Below are positions 56,949-63,532 of a stretch of 64,000 nt of DNA, one piece after another (the stretch's first letter is position 1; the number at the start of each line of letters is the position of its first letter). Under the pieces are notes generated by a model, which saw only the letters and a program-made list of their open reading frames with translations, was not told where the DNA came from and did not search any database. Both the position numbers and the translations under genes were made by a program. This DNA is from an uncultured Prevotellaceae bacterium. Its GTDB lineage: Bacteria; Bacteroidota; Bacteroidia; Bacteroidales; Bacteroidaceae. Where the stretch lies: NCBI GenBank assembly GCA_946185485.1, contig CAMHJQ010000010.1:1-64000 (forward strand), in the 5' to 3' direction.

Positions 56949-58433
56949 ATGACTATAAAAGACTTTATCGAACGTGCGGGCTACTATTTAAACCTGATGC
57001 CCGACAAGGAGGACGAGCAAGCGATTATTGCCCAGATTACCGAGGGCGTGAGTTTCAAGGGAGCCAACCTCTGGGTACTTATCTTTGCCATCTTCATCGC
57101 CTCGCTTGGACTGAACGTCAACTCGACGGCTGTCATCATTGGTGCCATGCTTATTTCCCCACTCATGGGTCCCATTGTGGGCATGGGACTGGCTGTAGGC
57201 ACCAACGACCTCGACCTGCTGAAGCGGGCAGGCAAGAACTTCGGCGTGGCAACTCTCATCAGTGTGCTGACGGCCACAGTCTATTTCCTTATAACGCCAC
57301 TCAGCGAGGCACAGTCGGAGTTGCTGGCTCGAACATCGCCCACCCTCTATGATGTGCTCATCGCCTTCTGTGGCGGTGCGGCAGGCATCATCGCCTTGTG
57401 TACACGGGGAAAGGGCAACGTCATCCCTGGCGTGGCCATAGCCACAGCCCTGATGCCCCCGCTCTGTACAGCAGGTTTCGGACTGGCCACAGGCCATCTG
57501 CTCTATTTCCTCGGAGCTTTCTACCTGTTCTTCATCAACACCGTGTTCATCGCCCTTGCCACCTATTGCGGCGTACGGCTGTTGCATTTCCAGAAGCATG
57601 AATACCAGTTGTCCGAGAGGGCTGTCAAGGGGCGCCGCATCCTGATGTCCATCGTCGTAGTAACTATGTTGCCGGCTGCCTATATGACCTTCCGCATCGT
57701 GCAGCAGAGCATCTTTGAAAGCAATGTGAGGAAATTCGTCAAGACGGAACTGACGCAGCGCGGCACCCAGATTATCTCGAACACCGTTGACAAGGACAGC
57801 ATGAGGCTGCGCGTCGTTGCCGTAGGGCGTGAGATAAGCAGCCTGACGCAGGCAGAAGCCCAGAGCAGGATGAAGGAATACGGTCTGGGCGACTACACCC
57901 TGCGCATCATCCAGGGTACGCAGAGCGACAGTGTGCTGGCACTGAGTCATCAGGTGACATCCTTGACCACCAGCCGTGATGCAGAGCAAAAGCAACTCAT
58001 GCAACTCTCGGCAGAGAACGCACATTTGAGCCAGCAGTTGTATGAATATAAGCAACACGAGGCACTTGCAGTCGAGATTCGACCGGAATTGGCATCGCTC
58101 TTCCCCCAGGTCAGCAAGATAGCACTGCAGAGAGTCGTGGAGGTGAACAGAGACTCCTCAGACACGCATCACTATGTGGCGGCCATCATAGAGTCCGACG
58201 GCAAAAAGCCTCTTTCTAAAGAAGAGACCAAGAAACTGCGTGACTGGCTACAAACCAGAATAAAAGCAGACAGCCTGGTTTTGATTAAACGTGAGTTAAG
58301 TGGCGAAACCCGCACAAGATTGTTAATGCGAACTACTGGAAGAAATGATCCGGGACTTCATCGCCATTTACATCGAGACGGCCAATCAGCAGCCGTCGAG
58401 CGTCTGCTCCATAGGAGTGGTCATGGTGCGTAA
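56949..58433 (+). CDS. DUF389 membrane protein with altered C-terminus
   Basis: 494 residues. About seven hydrophobic helices lie between residues 25 and 260, with the DUF389 signature NSTAVIIGAMLISPLMGPIV near 57 and IALCTRGKGNVIPGVAIATA near 150. A long soluble domain follows (about 270-450), including a coiled-coil-like stretch (EQKQLMQLSAENAHLSQQL). The last 40 residues (RTTGRNDPGLHRHLHRDGQ...) are read out of frame through an exonuclease fragment, so the natural C-terminus was replaced by recombination near 58330. Transport role unknown for the family. Confidence 0.85.
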   Translation: MTIKDFIERAGYYLNLMPDKEDEQAIIAQITEGVSFKGANLWVLIFAIFIASLGLNVNSTAVIIGAMLISPLMGPIVGMGLAVGTNDLDLLKRAGKNFGVATLISVLTATVYFLITPLSEAQSELLARTSPTLYDVLIAFCGGAAGIIALCTRGKGNVIPGVAIATALMPPLCTAGFGLATGHLLYFLGAFYLFFINTVFIALATYCGVRLLHFQKHEYQLSERAVKGRRILMSIVVVTMLPAAYMTFRIVQQSIFESNVRKFVKTELTQRGTQIISNTVDKDSMRLRVVAVGREISSLTQAEAQSRMKEYGLGDYTLRIIQGTQSDSVLALSHQVTSLTTSRDAEQKQLMQLSAENAHLSQQLYEYKQHEALAVEIRPELASLFPQVSKIALQRVVEVNRDSSDTHHYVAAIIESDGKKPLSKEETKKLRDWLQTRIKADSLVLIKRELSGETRTRLLMRTTGRNDPGLHRHLHRDGQSAAVERLLHRSGHGA

Positions 58434-58458
58434 TGGTCAGGTGGCTGACAGTTTCTAA
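58345..58458 (+). pseudogene. Exonuclease (DnaQ-like) N-terminal stub
   Basis: 37 codons inside the end of the DUF389 frame, in another frame: MIRDFIAIYIETANQQPSSV then CSIGVVMVRNGQVADSF and stop. It matches the start of DEDDh exonucleases, but the first catalytic motif D-F-E is changed to Y-I-E. Confidence 0.7.
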
Positions 58459-58934
58459 ATGAAACAGGTACCAGGTATCTGTTTCATTGAAGAGTTAAAT
58501 GAAAGTGAAGTATGTGCAAAATTTGCACATACTGCTTCGGACGGTAAAACATATCAAACTCAATTCTACAACCTCGATGCCGTTATCAGCGTAGGCTATC
58601 GTGTCAACTCTATCCGTGCCACGCAGTTCCGTCAATGGGCTACGAGCGTATTGCGAGAGTATGCCATTCGTGGCTATGTGCTCGACAGGAAACGAATGGA
58701 AAATGGCACATTCCCATGACGATGGAAGACTGGGCCAAGCAGATTGACACTATCCTTGCAGCAGGTGGCAATGAGGTGCTTCAGAGTCCTGGCAAGGTGA
58801 CAGCAGAAGAGGCGAAGGAGCATGCTGAGACAGAATTTGAGAAGTACCGTATCATACAAGACCGCCTCTTCAAGAGCGACTTTGACAGATACTTGGGCGA
58901 ATTACCCTTTATCGACGAAACTGATACAAGATGA
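58459..58934 (+). pseudogene. RhuM-family gene with N-terminal loss and internal deletion
   Basis: The first part (58495-58715) reads FYNLDAVISVGYRVNSIRAT and QFRQWATSVLREYAIRGYVL then DRKRMENGTF; the second, in another frame from about 58716, reads PMTMEDWAKQIDTILAAGG and VLQSPGKVTAEEAKEHAETE. Intact RhuM proteins have about 150 more residues between them and about 90 before the first. The short ATG start at 58459 is created by the junction. Confidence 0.8.
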
Positions 58935-58990
58935 TCATCGTAGAGTCGAAACGGGAGAAGGAGTGAAACAGGTATCTGTCCCTGCGTTCC
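58884..58990. repeat. 107-bp direct repeat, copy 1
   Basis: Identical over 107 bp to 60019-60125. It covers the last codons of the RhuM remnant (DRYLGELPFIDETDTR and stop) and 55 bp beyond. The two copies bracket the Abi gene and its small RNA. Confidence 0.92.
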
Positions 58991-58999
58991 TAGTTCTGT

Positions 59000-59050
59000 T
59001 CATTCTTCATTCAGTTCATCACCCATACGATACTTGATGTCATTGGGTAT
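59000..59050 (-). pseudogene. Eco57I-type methylase C-terminal tail (short)
   Basis: The minus strand reads NDIKYRMGDELNEE and stop (TGA, 59002-59000), the same tail as at 59892 but cut off after 14 residues. Confidence 0.6.
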
Positions 59051-59081
59051 GACAGGTGTCAGGTACGTGTCACATCATCCA

Positions 59082-59744
59082 CTATTTCCATTCCATTTGG
59101 TTTCGGATTTCACGACAAACGTGACTAAAATGCTCTTGCTCTCTAACCCATTCAGGCAAGTCGCTATTCATCCATCCAATTACCTTCAAAATTTCAGCAT
59201 GTATTTCCTCTACTCGATTCAAATTCCAACAAATGGACTCATTATGAAAGATTCGGTTACGGAAACGCCTGAACAGGTTAAGTGGTGCAGAAACGTTACG
59301 TCGTTTTCGCTCCTGCCGTGGCATATATGGGAAAGCACGACGAAGTGCTTGCCATAGAGTACGTTCGTATTCGCTATTCAGCAATGACACCCAGAAGCCC
59401 AAAGTAAGTTCAGCCACAATTTTTGAGGGTGTTATTTGTTCGTGTCGCGCAGAAATATGCTGTGCTGCTTCTGTTATATATTTGTTTAGGCTGCGTAATC
59501 CTGGCGTTGAAGGGAATATGGCATACCAGTCTTCTCGTCCTGTCATAGTCTCTAATTCACGACATAGTGCATTCCTCAACGTTACTTCCAATACTGACAA
59601 GCTTGTGTATAATGATTCTGACAACATCAAATTGCATTCATAATGCTTAATGGCACGAGCCTCGTCATTAGGATAGAGAGCAAAATATCGCTCCATTCGC
59701 TTCGTTGAGAAAACTTTTTCAAAGAATTTCTTGTTTATTTCCAT
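59082..59744 (-). CDS. Abi_2 (AbiD/AbiF-type) abortive-infection protein
   Basis: 220 residues, soluble. N-terminal FSTKRMERYFALYPNDEARA and YECNLMLSESLYTSLSVLEVTLRNAL match the Abi_2 family; RFRNRIFHNE near 170 contains the R-x4-H motif of HEPN ribonucleases. Such proteins stop phage spread by damaging host RNA when triggered. The promoter is at 59852-59845 (minus), giving a leader of about 95 nt that fully overlaps a predicted plus-strand small RNA. The gene and RNA sit between two copies of a 107-bp direct repeat, so the unit may have been acquired together. Confidence 0.88.
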   Translation of the reverse strand: MEINKKFFEKVFSTKRMERYFALYPNDEARAIKHYECNLMLSESLYTSLSVLEVTLRNALCRELETMTGREDWYAIFPSTPGLRSLNKYITEAAQHISARHEQITPSKIVAELTLGFWVSLLNSEYERTLWQALRRAFPYMPRQERKRRNVSAPLNLFRRFRNRIFHNESICWNLNRVEEIHAEILKVIGWMNSDLPEWVREQEHFSHVCREIRNQMEWK

Positions 59745-59753
59745 AATTATTTG

Positions 59754-59761
59754 TAACTTTG
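59754..59761 (+). promoter_or_regulatory. -7 box of the predicted Abi-associated small RNA
   Basis: TAACTTTG on the plus strand with TTGT (one mismatch to TTTG) 19 nt upstream at 59731-59734. Confidence 0.55.
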
Positions 59762-59765
59762 CACC

Positions 59766-59826
59766 GCAGTCCCGGTAGTTCCTCTCCCAGATATTAGATG
59801 CTGGTGATGAATCCGGGTTTTTTTAT
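59766..59826 (+). ncRNA. Candidate small RNA antisense to the Abi leader
   Basis: A plus-strand promoter (59731-59761) is followed about 57 nt later by a CCCGG/CCGGG stem (59771-59775 with 59813-59817) and a 7-nt T-run. An inner CCAG/CTGG hairpin folds the middle. This predicts a roughly 60-nt RNA starting 22 nt from the Abi start codon and running away from it, opposite the Abi mRNA leader. Structured RNAs next to Abi_2/AbiF genes (the abiF RNA motif) are known; whether this is one is inferred from position only. Confidence 0.6.
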
Positions 59827-59844
59827 ATCCATAATTGGTTGCTG

Positions 59845-59852
59845 CAAAAGTA
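59845..59852 (-). promoter_or_regulatory. -7 box of the Abi gene
   Basis: TACTTTTG on the minus strand in the context ATTCGTACTTTTGCA. Transcription would begin near 59838. Confidence 0.6.
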
Positions 59853-59891
59853 CGAATTTCTTTTTACTTTACGCTCTTTTTCCTACATTTT

Positions 59892-60030
59892 TTATTCTTC
59901 ATTTAGTTCATCGCCCATACGATACTTGATGTCGTAATTGATGATGAAGTCGAGTTCCTCCTCCGTGAAGCCGTAGTGCTCGGCAAGGACTTTGTCGATC
60001 TCGTCGATGATGGGCTTGGACAGATACTTG
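59892..60030 (-). pseudogene. Eco57I-type methylase C-terminal tail (longest copy)
   Basis: The minus strand reads SKPIIDEIDKVLAEHYG, FTEEELDFIINYDIKYRMG and DELNEE with stop TAA at 59894-59892. This is the conserved end of large adenine methylases/type IIG enzymes of Bacteroidota. Upstream it breaks into the second 107-bp repeat. Confidence 0.75.
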
Positions 60031-60125
60031 GGCGAATTACCCTTTATCGACGAAACTGATACAAGATGATCATCGTAGAGTCGAAACGGGAGAAGGAGTG
60101 AAACAGGTATCTGTCCCTGCGTTCC
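60019..60125. repeat. 107-bp direct repeat, copy 2
   Basis: Identical to 58884-58990; here the RhuM C-terminal codons abut the methylase tail on the opposite strand. Confidence 0.92.
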
Positions 60126-60155
60126 CCAGTAGAGGTGGCAGACGAAGACGGTCGG

Positions 60156-60557
60156 TTATACCGCTATCAATTCTTGTCCTATTTCGCGGACTGTGTCAAG
60201 AATCAGCGTGACCCTTGCTTCACTCGCGTTCTTCTTACCACTAATATACTGCGCCATCAGACTCTGAGAAATCCCCAAACGGCGTGCAATAGCCGATACA
60301 TTCAACTCTGGGTGAGCCATAAAGACTTTGTAGAGTTGAGTCGTCTCCCGCTTGTCAAAGAATCCCTCAAAGCTCAAATCCTCATCAATGTCCTCCCAAT
60401 GCAGCCCGTACTCATCAGCCTCATAATTGGCACGTTGTTCTTTGGTAGCATATCTTAGTCTGGGATAGTCAGCGAACTTCTCGCATGCCTCACGTCCGTC
60501 AGCAGTCCTAATCCAAACCGCATCGTCAGTCAGCCAAATCTTCTCAATCTTCTCCAT
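60156..60557 (-). CDS. DUF2442-HTH protein, putative antitoxin 2
   Basis: 133 residues from the ATG at 60557 (the reading frame extends 9 bp into the promoter via TTG). The N-terminal DUF2442 domain (MEKIEKIWLTDDAVWIRTAD ... GLHWEDIDEDLSFEGFF) is followed by an HTH (LNVSAIARRLGISQSLMAQY, about 90-110). It has the same architecture as the gene at 55277 but is diverged in sequence, and no DUF4160 partner is present. Its promoter carries the same operator palindrome. The -7 box ends 6 nt before the ATG, so the mRNA should be leaderless. Confidence 0.82.
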   Translation of the reverse strand: MEKIEKIWLTDDAVWIRTADGREACEKFADYPRLRYATKEQRANYEADEYGLHWEDIDEDLSFEGFFDKRETTQLYKVFMAHPELNVSAIARRLGISQSLMAQYISGKKNASEARVTLILDTVREIGQELIAV

Positions 60558-60563
60558 ATTTCG

Positions 60564-60603
60564 CAAAGATAGGTAATTATTTTATTACCTCCAAATTTTG
60601 GAG
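60564..60603 (-). promoter_or_regulatory. Promoter and operator of the solitary DUF2442-HTH gene
   Basis: Minus strand: TTTG (60595-60592), 20 nt, TATCTTTG (60571-60564), with CTCCAAATTTTGGAG at 60589-60603 over the -33 box, as at 55967-56006. Confidence 0.75.
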
Positions 60604-60712
60604 CAACTTTTTTATTCATCCATCTTCCATCAGACTTCAGCCCTCATCCATCAGTCCTCATCCATCTTCCATCAGACTTCAGATGTCAGTCACCTGTCCC
60701 CGTGACACTGTC
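60586..60712. repeat. Repeat shared with 55989-56092
   Basis: Contains the same 48-bp (60586-60633) and 47-bp (60666-60712) blocks, separated by extra ATCCATCAG-like units; TGTCCCCGTGACAC is then duplicated. The rest of the gap to the next gene (60735-60861) holds only the next promoter. Confidence 0.85.
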
Positions 60713-60835
60713 CCCGTGACACTTTTTACCTTTCGCCCTTCAATTCATTACGTTTTACCGATCGAAAAGTAACTAATTGAAGTACGGTTCATTACTTTTT
60801 GAGACCAATTCTGCTCGAAATTAGAAAATAATGCA

Positions 60836-60843
60836 TACTTTTG
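60836..60843 (+). promoter_or_regulatory. -7 box of the HTH/kinase operon
   Basis: TACTTTTG, 18 nt before the ATG at 60862. A TTG in the box could be misread as a start. Confidence 0.55.
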
Positions 60844-60861
60844 CAAAAAAATGAGCTACGT

Positions 60862-61410
60862 ATGAAGTTTTCTCCTTATATAACGGAACTTTTGCAGCAG
60901 AAGGTAAAGCGTGAATTGAGATTGTCTTCTGATTGTGAATACCTGGCACTCGACATTGAGTCAGTGACAGGCGAGCATATTGGTGTGAATACCCTGAAAC
61001 GACTTTTGGGCTTTATCGATGATGAACGAGAGCCACGACCCTCAACGCTTGATATCATTGCCCGTTATCTGGACTTTGAGAACTGGGATCTGCTGAAATG
61101 CTTCGACGATAAGAGCAACTCCTCCTTTAGTGCTGCAGAGGATGAAATCAGAACCATCGACCTTCCCTTAGGACAGCGTATCAAAATCAGCTATCTGCCA
61201 GATCGCCTGATAGAACTGGAGTATGGCGGCGATGGGTGGTTCGTGGTAAGGGAGAGCCAGAACAGCAAGCTTCAGGAAGGTGACGAACTCGAGATTGCCC
61301 ATATCGTAAAAGGCTACCCGCTTCTGGTTAGTCAGGTTAGGCGAGGAAGAGCAGACCTCGGATCATTCACCGCAGGCAAGGCACAAGGTATCAGTTTCAA
61401 AATCCTATAA
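60862..61410 (+). CDS. HTH-like regulator coupled to a Ser/Thr kinase
   Basis: 182 residues. Residues 1-75 (FSPYITELLQQKVKRELRLS, ITGEHIG-like VTGEHIGVNTLKRLLGFID, PSTLDIIARYLDFENWDLL) match a helical N-terminal domain common in Bacteroidota regulators (structurally HTH-like). Residues 95-180 form a small beta domain (LPLGQRIKISYLPDRLIELE, LQEGDELEIAHIVKGYPLLV) resembling cold-shock or LysM-size barrels, not assigned. It lies 3 bp before the kinase gene; likely its regulator or substrate. Confidence 0.7.
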   Translation: MKFSPYITELLQQKVKRELRLSSDCEYLALDIESVTGEHIGVNTLKRLLGFIDDEREPRPSTLDIIARYLDFENWDLLKCFDDKSNSSFSAAEDEIRTIDLPLGQRIKISYLPDRLIELEYGGDGWFVVRESQNSKLQEGDELEIAHIVKGYPLLVSQVRRGRADLGSFTAGKAQGISFKIL

Positions 61411-61413
61411 CTT

Positions 61414-62622
61414 ATGAATACGTCGGAGTTTTCAGATGTTCAGCTAAGTTTCCATGATGCGGAATTGCTGCCAGTCGGTGGTTCCACCTGTGACTGCTAT
61501 CGGGTGAAGCTGTATGGTAAGCTCCACTTCATGAAGCGGCTGAAGCCAGAGTTCCGCACAGATCCCAGATACGTATCAGCCTTACAAAAGGAGTTTGAAA
61601 CAGGCTATCGTCTCGATCATCCCCATCTTGTACACTATGTATCAAAGGGTGATGACTATCTGCTAACGGAATATGTGGATGGCTTGACGCTTGGGGCTTT
61701 CGTAGCTGATCATCCGGATTACTTCAAGTCACGCAAAAACACGAACCGTTTTCTCACTCAGCTCTTAGATGTTGTGGGTTATCTGCATCAGCACCAGGTG
61801 ATCCACCTTGATCTGAAACCCAGCAACATCCTGATAACCCGCATCGGACATGATGTAAAACTGACTGATTTAGGCTACTGCTATACAGATACCTATACAG
61901 ACACGATGGGGCGCACGGATAAGTATGCCGCCCCAGAGCAGATACATGGGGAGCAGGTAGATGCCCGAACAGACATCTATGCCATCGGCAAGATTCTTGA
62001 TACGCTTCCTCTGCCCTCTATATATAATAAGGTGAAGGCTCGTTGTACAGCCGAAGATCCTCAGAAACGCTATCAATCAGTAGAGGAATTGCAGAGCGAC
62101 TTGCAGCACTCTTCTCGTCCTTGGCTAATAGGAATAGGTGTATTACTGATTATGGCGATACTTGTGGGTATGTATTTCATGCAGCAGAAGAGTGAACAAC
62201 AGCTAGAAACGCAGACTCAGGATACTATAGTACAGCCAATACCACCAGTAAAGAGCGACTCTGTAACACACGAGGCGATTCCTTCTGCTAAACCAGAAGT
62301 TCAAAAGGATGTTTCTTCATCCAACCAAAAATCTTCCAGTCAGGAATCACCCTCGCCATCCGATAAGCTGAAAGCGGATATCGAGGCTGCTGTACTACCA
62401 AAGTTTAATGAAACGCTGGGGGCTCTGCCCGATAGCGTAAGACCTGGAACAGAAGAGTGGGCTCAAGCAGGCTGGGCACTTGAACGTAAGCTCTCCAACA
62501 CTCTCCAACAGCTCATCCTCTCTCATCAGGATATCCCCATGCAGACTGTTGCCCAAGAATTCAACGCCTACCTTCAGAGCCTCATTACCTTGAAGTACAA
62601 CCAGAACTCCCAGACACAATAG
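61414..62622 (+). CDS. Transmembrane Ser/Thr protein kinase
   Basis: 402 residues. The kinase domain spans about 15-225: a glycine-rich loop region VGGSTCDCYRVKL, the lysine in HFMKRL near 45, the catalytic loop HLDLKPSNIL near 133, the metal motif DLG (DFG variant) near 151, and APEQIHGEQVDARTDIYAIG near 173. One membrane helix (WLIGIGVLLIMAILVGMYF) at about 231-250 is followed by a proline/serine/glutamine-rich linker and an outside domain (about 315-400), so it may sense an envelope signal. No phosphatase is adjacent. Confidence 0.92.
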   Translation: MNTSEFSDVQLSFHDAELLPVGGSTCDCYRVKLYGKLHFMKRLKPEFRTDPRYVSALQKEFETGYRLDHPHLVHYVSKGDDYLLTEYVDGLTLGAFVADHPDYFKSRKNTNRFLTQLLDVVGYLHQHQVIHLDLKPSNILITRIGHDVKLTDLGYCYTDTYTDTMGRTDKYAAPEQIHGEQVDARTDIYAIGKILDTLPLPSIYNKVKARCTAEDPQKRYQSVEELQSDLQHSSRPWLIGIGVLLIMAILVGMYFMQQKSEQQLETQTQDTIVQPIPPVKSDSVTHEAIPSAKPEVQKDVSSSNQKSSSQESPSPSDKLKADIEAAVLPKFNETLGALPDSVRPGTEEWAQAGWALERKLSNTLQQLILSHQDIPMQTVAQEFNAYLQSLITLKYNQNSQTQ

Positions 62623-62681
62623 CATATGACAATAATCCGATAAGTGGACGAAATGGATGATTGCCGTTTCGTCCTTTTTTT

Positions 62682-62837
62682 GTACCTTTGCTCTCAAAAT
62701 AAAGTGTTTAACAAACAAATATTGGCGATTTATGAAGAAAATAACGATACGAAGCGACTAAAATCGGGAAAAATGATGTAATTTTGCAAAAAAAGGCGGC
62801 TCACATGAACGTTTTTGCTAAATTATTCTTATATTTG
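62682..62837 (+). promoter_or_regulatory. Intergenic region with three -7-like boxes
   Basis: TACCTTTG near 62682, TAATTTTG near 62779 and TATATTTG at 62830-62837. The last is positioned to start the 6S RNA near 62843. The first could drive an unrecognised transcript holding a 9-codon frame (ATG near 62732); nothing else gene-like is seen here. Confidence 0.5.
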
Positions 62838-62842
62838 CAGCG

Positions 62843-63062
62843 TTGCTCTCTAAGAGCGACAAACATTTGAAGAAGCGTTTAGCGCTGTTCCGTCTGGGAA
62901 TCTGGACAATTCACAGGACGATTAGGATCAGAGTAAACGTTCTCTACCTTGTTAGATGTGTACTATAGTATATGTCATACAGGGTGTGAGTCGTTTCCTG
63001 TATTCATCGTCCGGCAGTCCAGAGCCTCCCAGAGAATATGGTGAGAGGCTCACACTTCTTTT
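62843..63062 (+). ncRNA. ssrS: 6S RNA (Bacteroidales-1 type)
   Basis: About 215 nt after a TATATTTG box. The sequence folds into a long interrupted rod: 62893-62899 pairs with 63027-63033, 62901-62907 with 63017-63023, and 62916-62922 with 63006-63012, all perfect 7-bp helices. A more open central part between about 62925 and 63000 resembles the promoter-mimicking bubble of 6S RNA. A 5' hairpin (GCTCT/AGAGC near 62846-62858) and a 3' hairpin (GTGAG/CTCAC, 63041-63053) followed by TTCTTTTT frame it. 6S RNA binds the housekeeping RNA polymerase holoenzyme in stationary phase. Confidence 0.72.
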
Positions 63063-63113
63063 TGTGTTTCAATTAGCGGATAAAAAGAACCTATTCTAAA
63101 AATATAATAAGTT

Positions 63114-63488
63114 ATGAGATGTGTTCAATGTAATTCAGAAGTGGCAGATGGTATGCGATTCTGCCCCCAATGTGGAAATCCTATGGGTTCTCAACAACCT
63201 CAGCAGTGGCAATCCTGGCAATTCCAGCAGGGTCAGTGCCAAGAACCTCATCAAGTTCAACATCATCAACCTCAACAAGAACTTCCTCAACCGTCTCAAA
63301 CGGGTGTGGTTTTGAAACTTATTGAGTATTTATTCTATATACTTTCTGCGGCAGATTTCCTTCTTGGAACTTTTGGAATAGTTGACCTTACAGGCTTTAA
63401 ATATTCACCCATTATATTTGGTGTTATCGGCGCTGCAATAGGACAATATGTAAAGAAAAAATACGGAATTGTTGATGAAGAAAATTAA
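63114..63488 (+). CDS. Zinc-ribbon membrane protein, short form
   Basis: 124 residues. An N-terminal zinc ribbon CVQCNSEVADGMRFCPQCG (residues 3-21), a glutamine/proline/histidine-rich linker (about 25-65), then two hydrophobic segments (about 68-90 and 97-112) and a charged tail KKKYGIVDEEN. It is a paralogue of the next gene by its head and linker. Such proteins are usually membrane-associated with unknown roles. Confidence 0.78.
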   Translation: MRCVQCNSEVADGMRFCPQCGNPMGSQQPQQWQSWQFQQGQCQEPHQVQHHQPQQELPQPSQTGVVLKLIEYLFYILSAADFLLGTFGIVDLTGFKYSPIIFGVIGAAIGQYVKKKYGIVDEEN

Positions 63489-63532
63489 TATTCTAATATA
63501 AATTATTCATTATTAATTAAATTTGTATAGAT

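Noticed and set aside
60586..60735. Short repeated CATCCATCTTCCATCAG units as a CRISPR or origin iteron array
   Set aside because: The units are irregular, few and spacer-free, and are shared with another promoter region; better explained as duplicated intergenic DNA.
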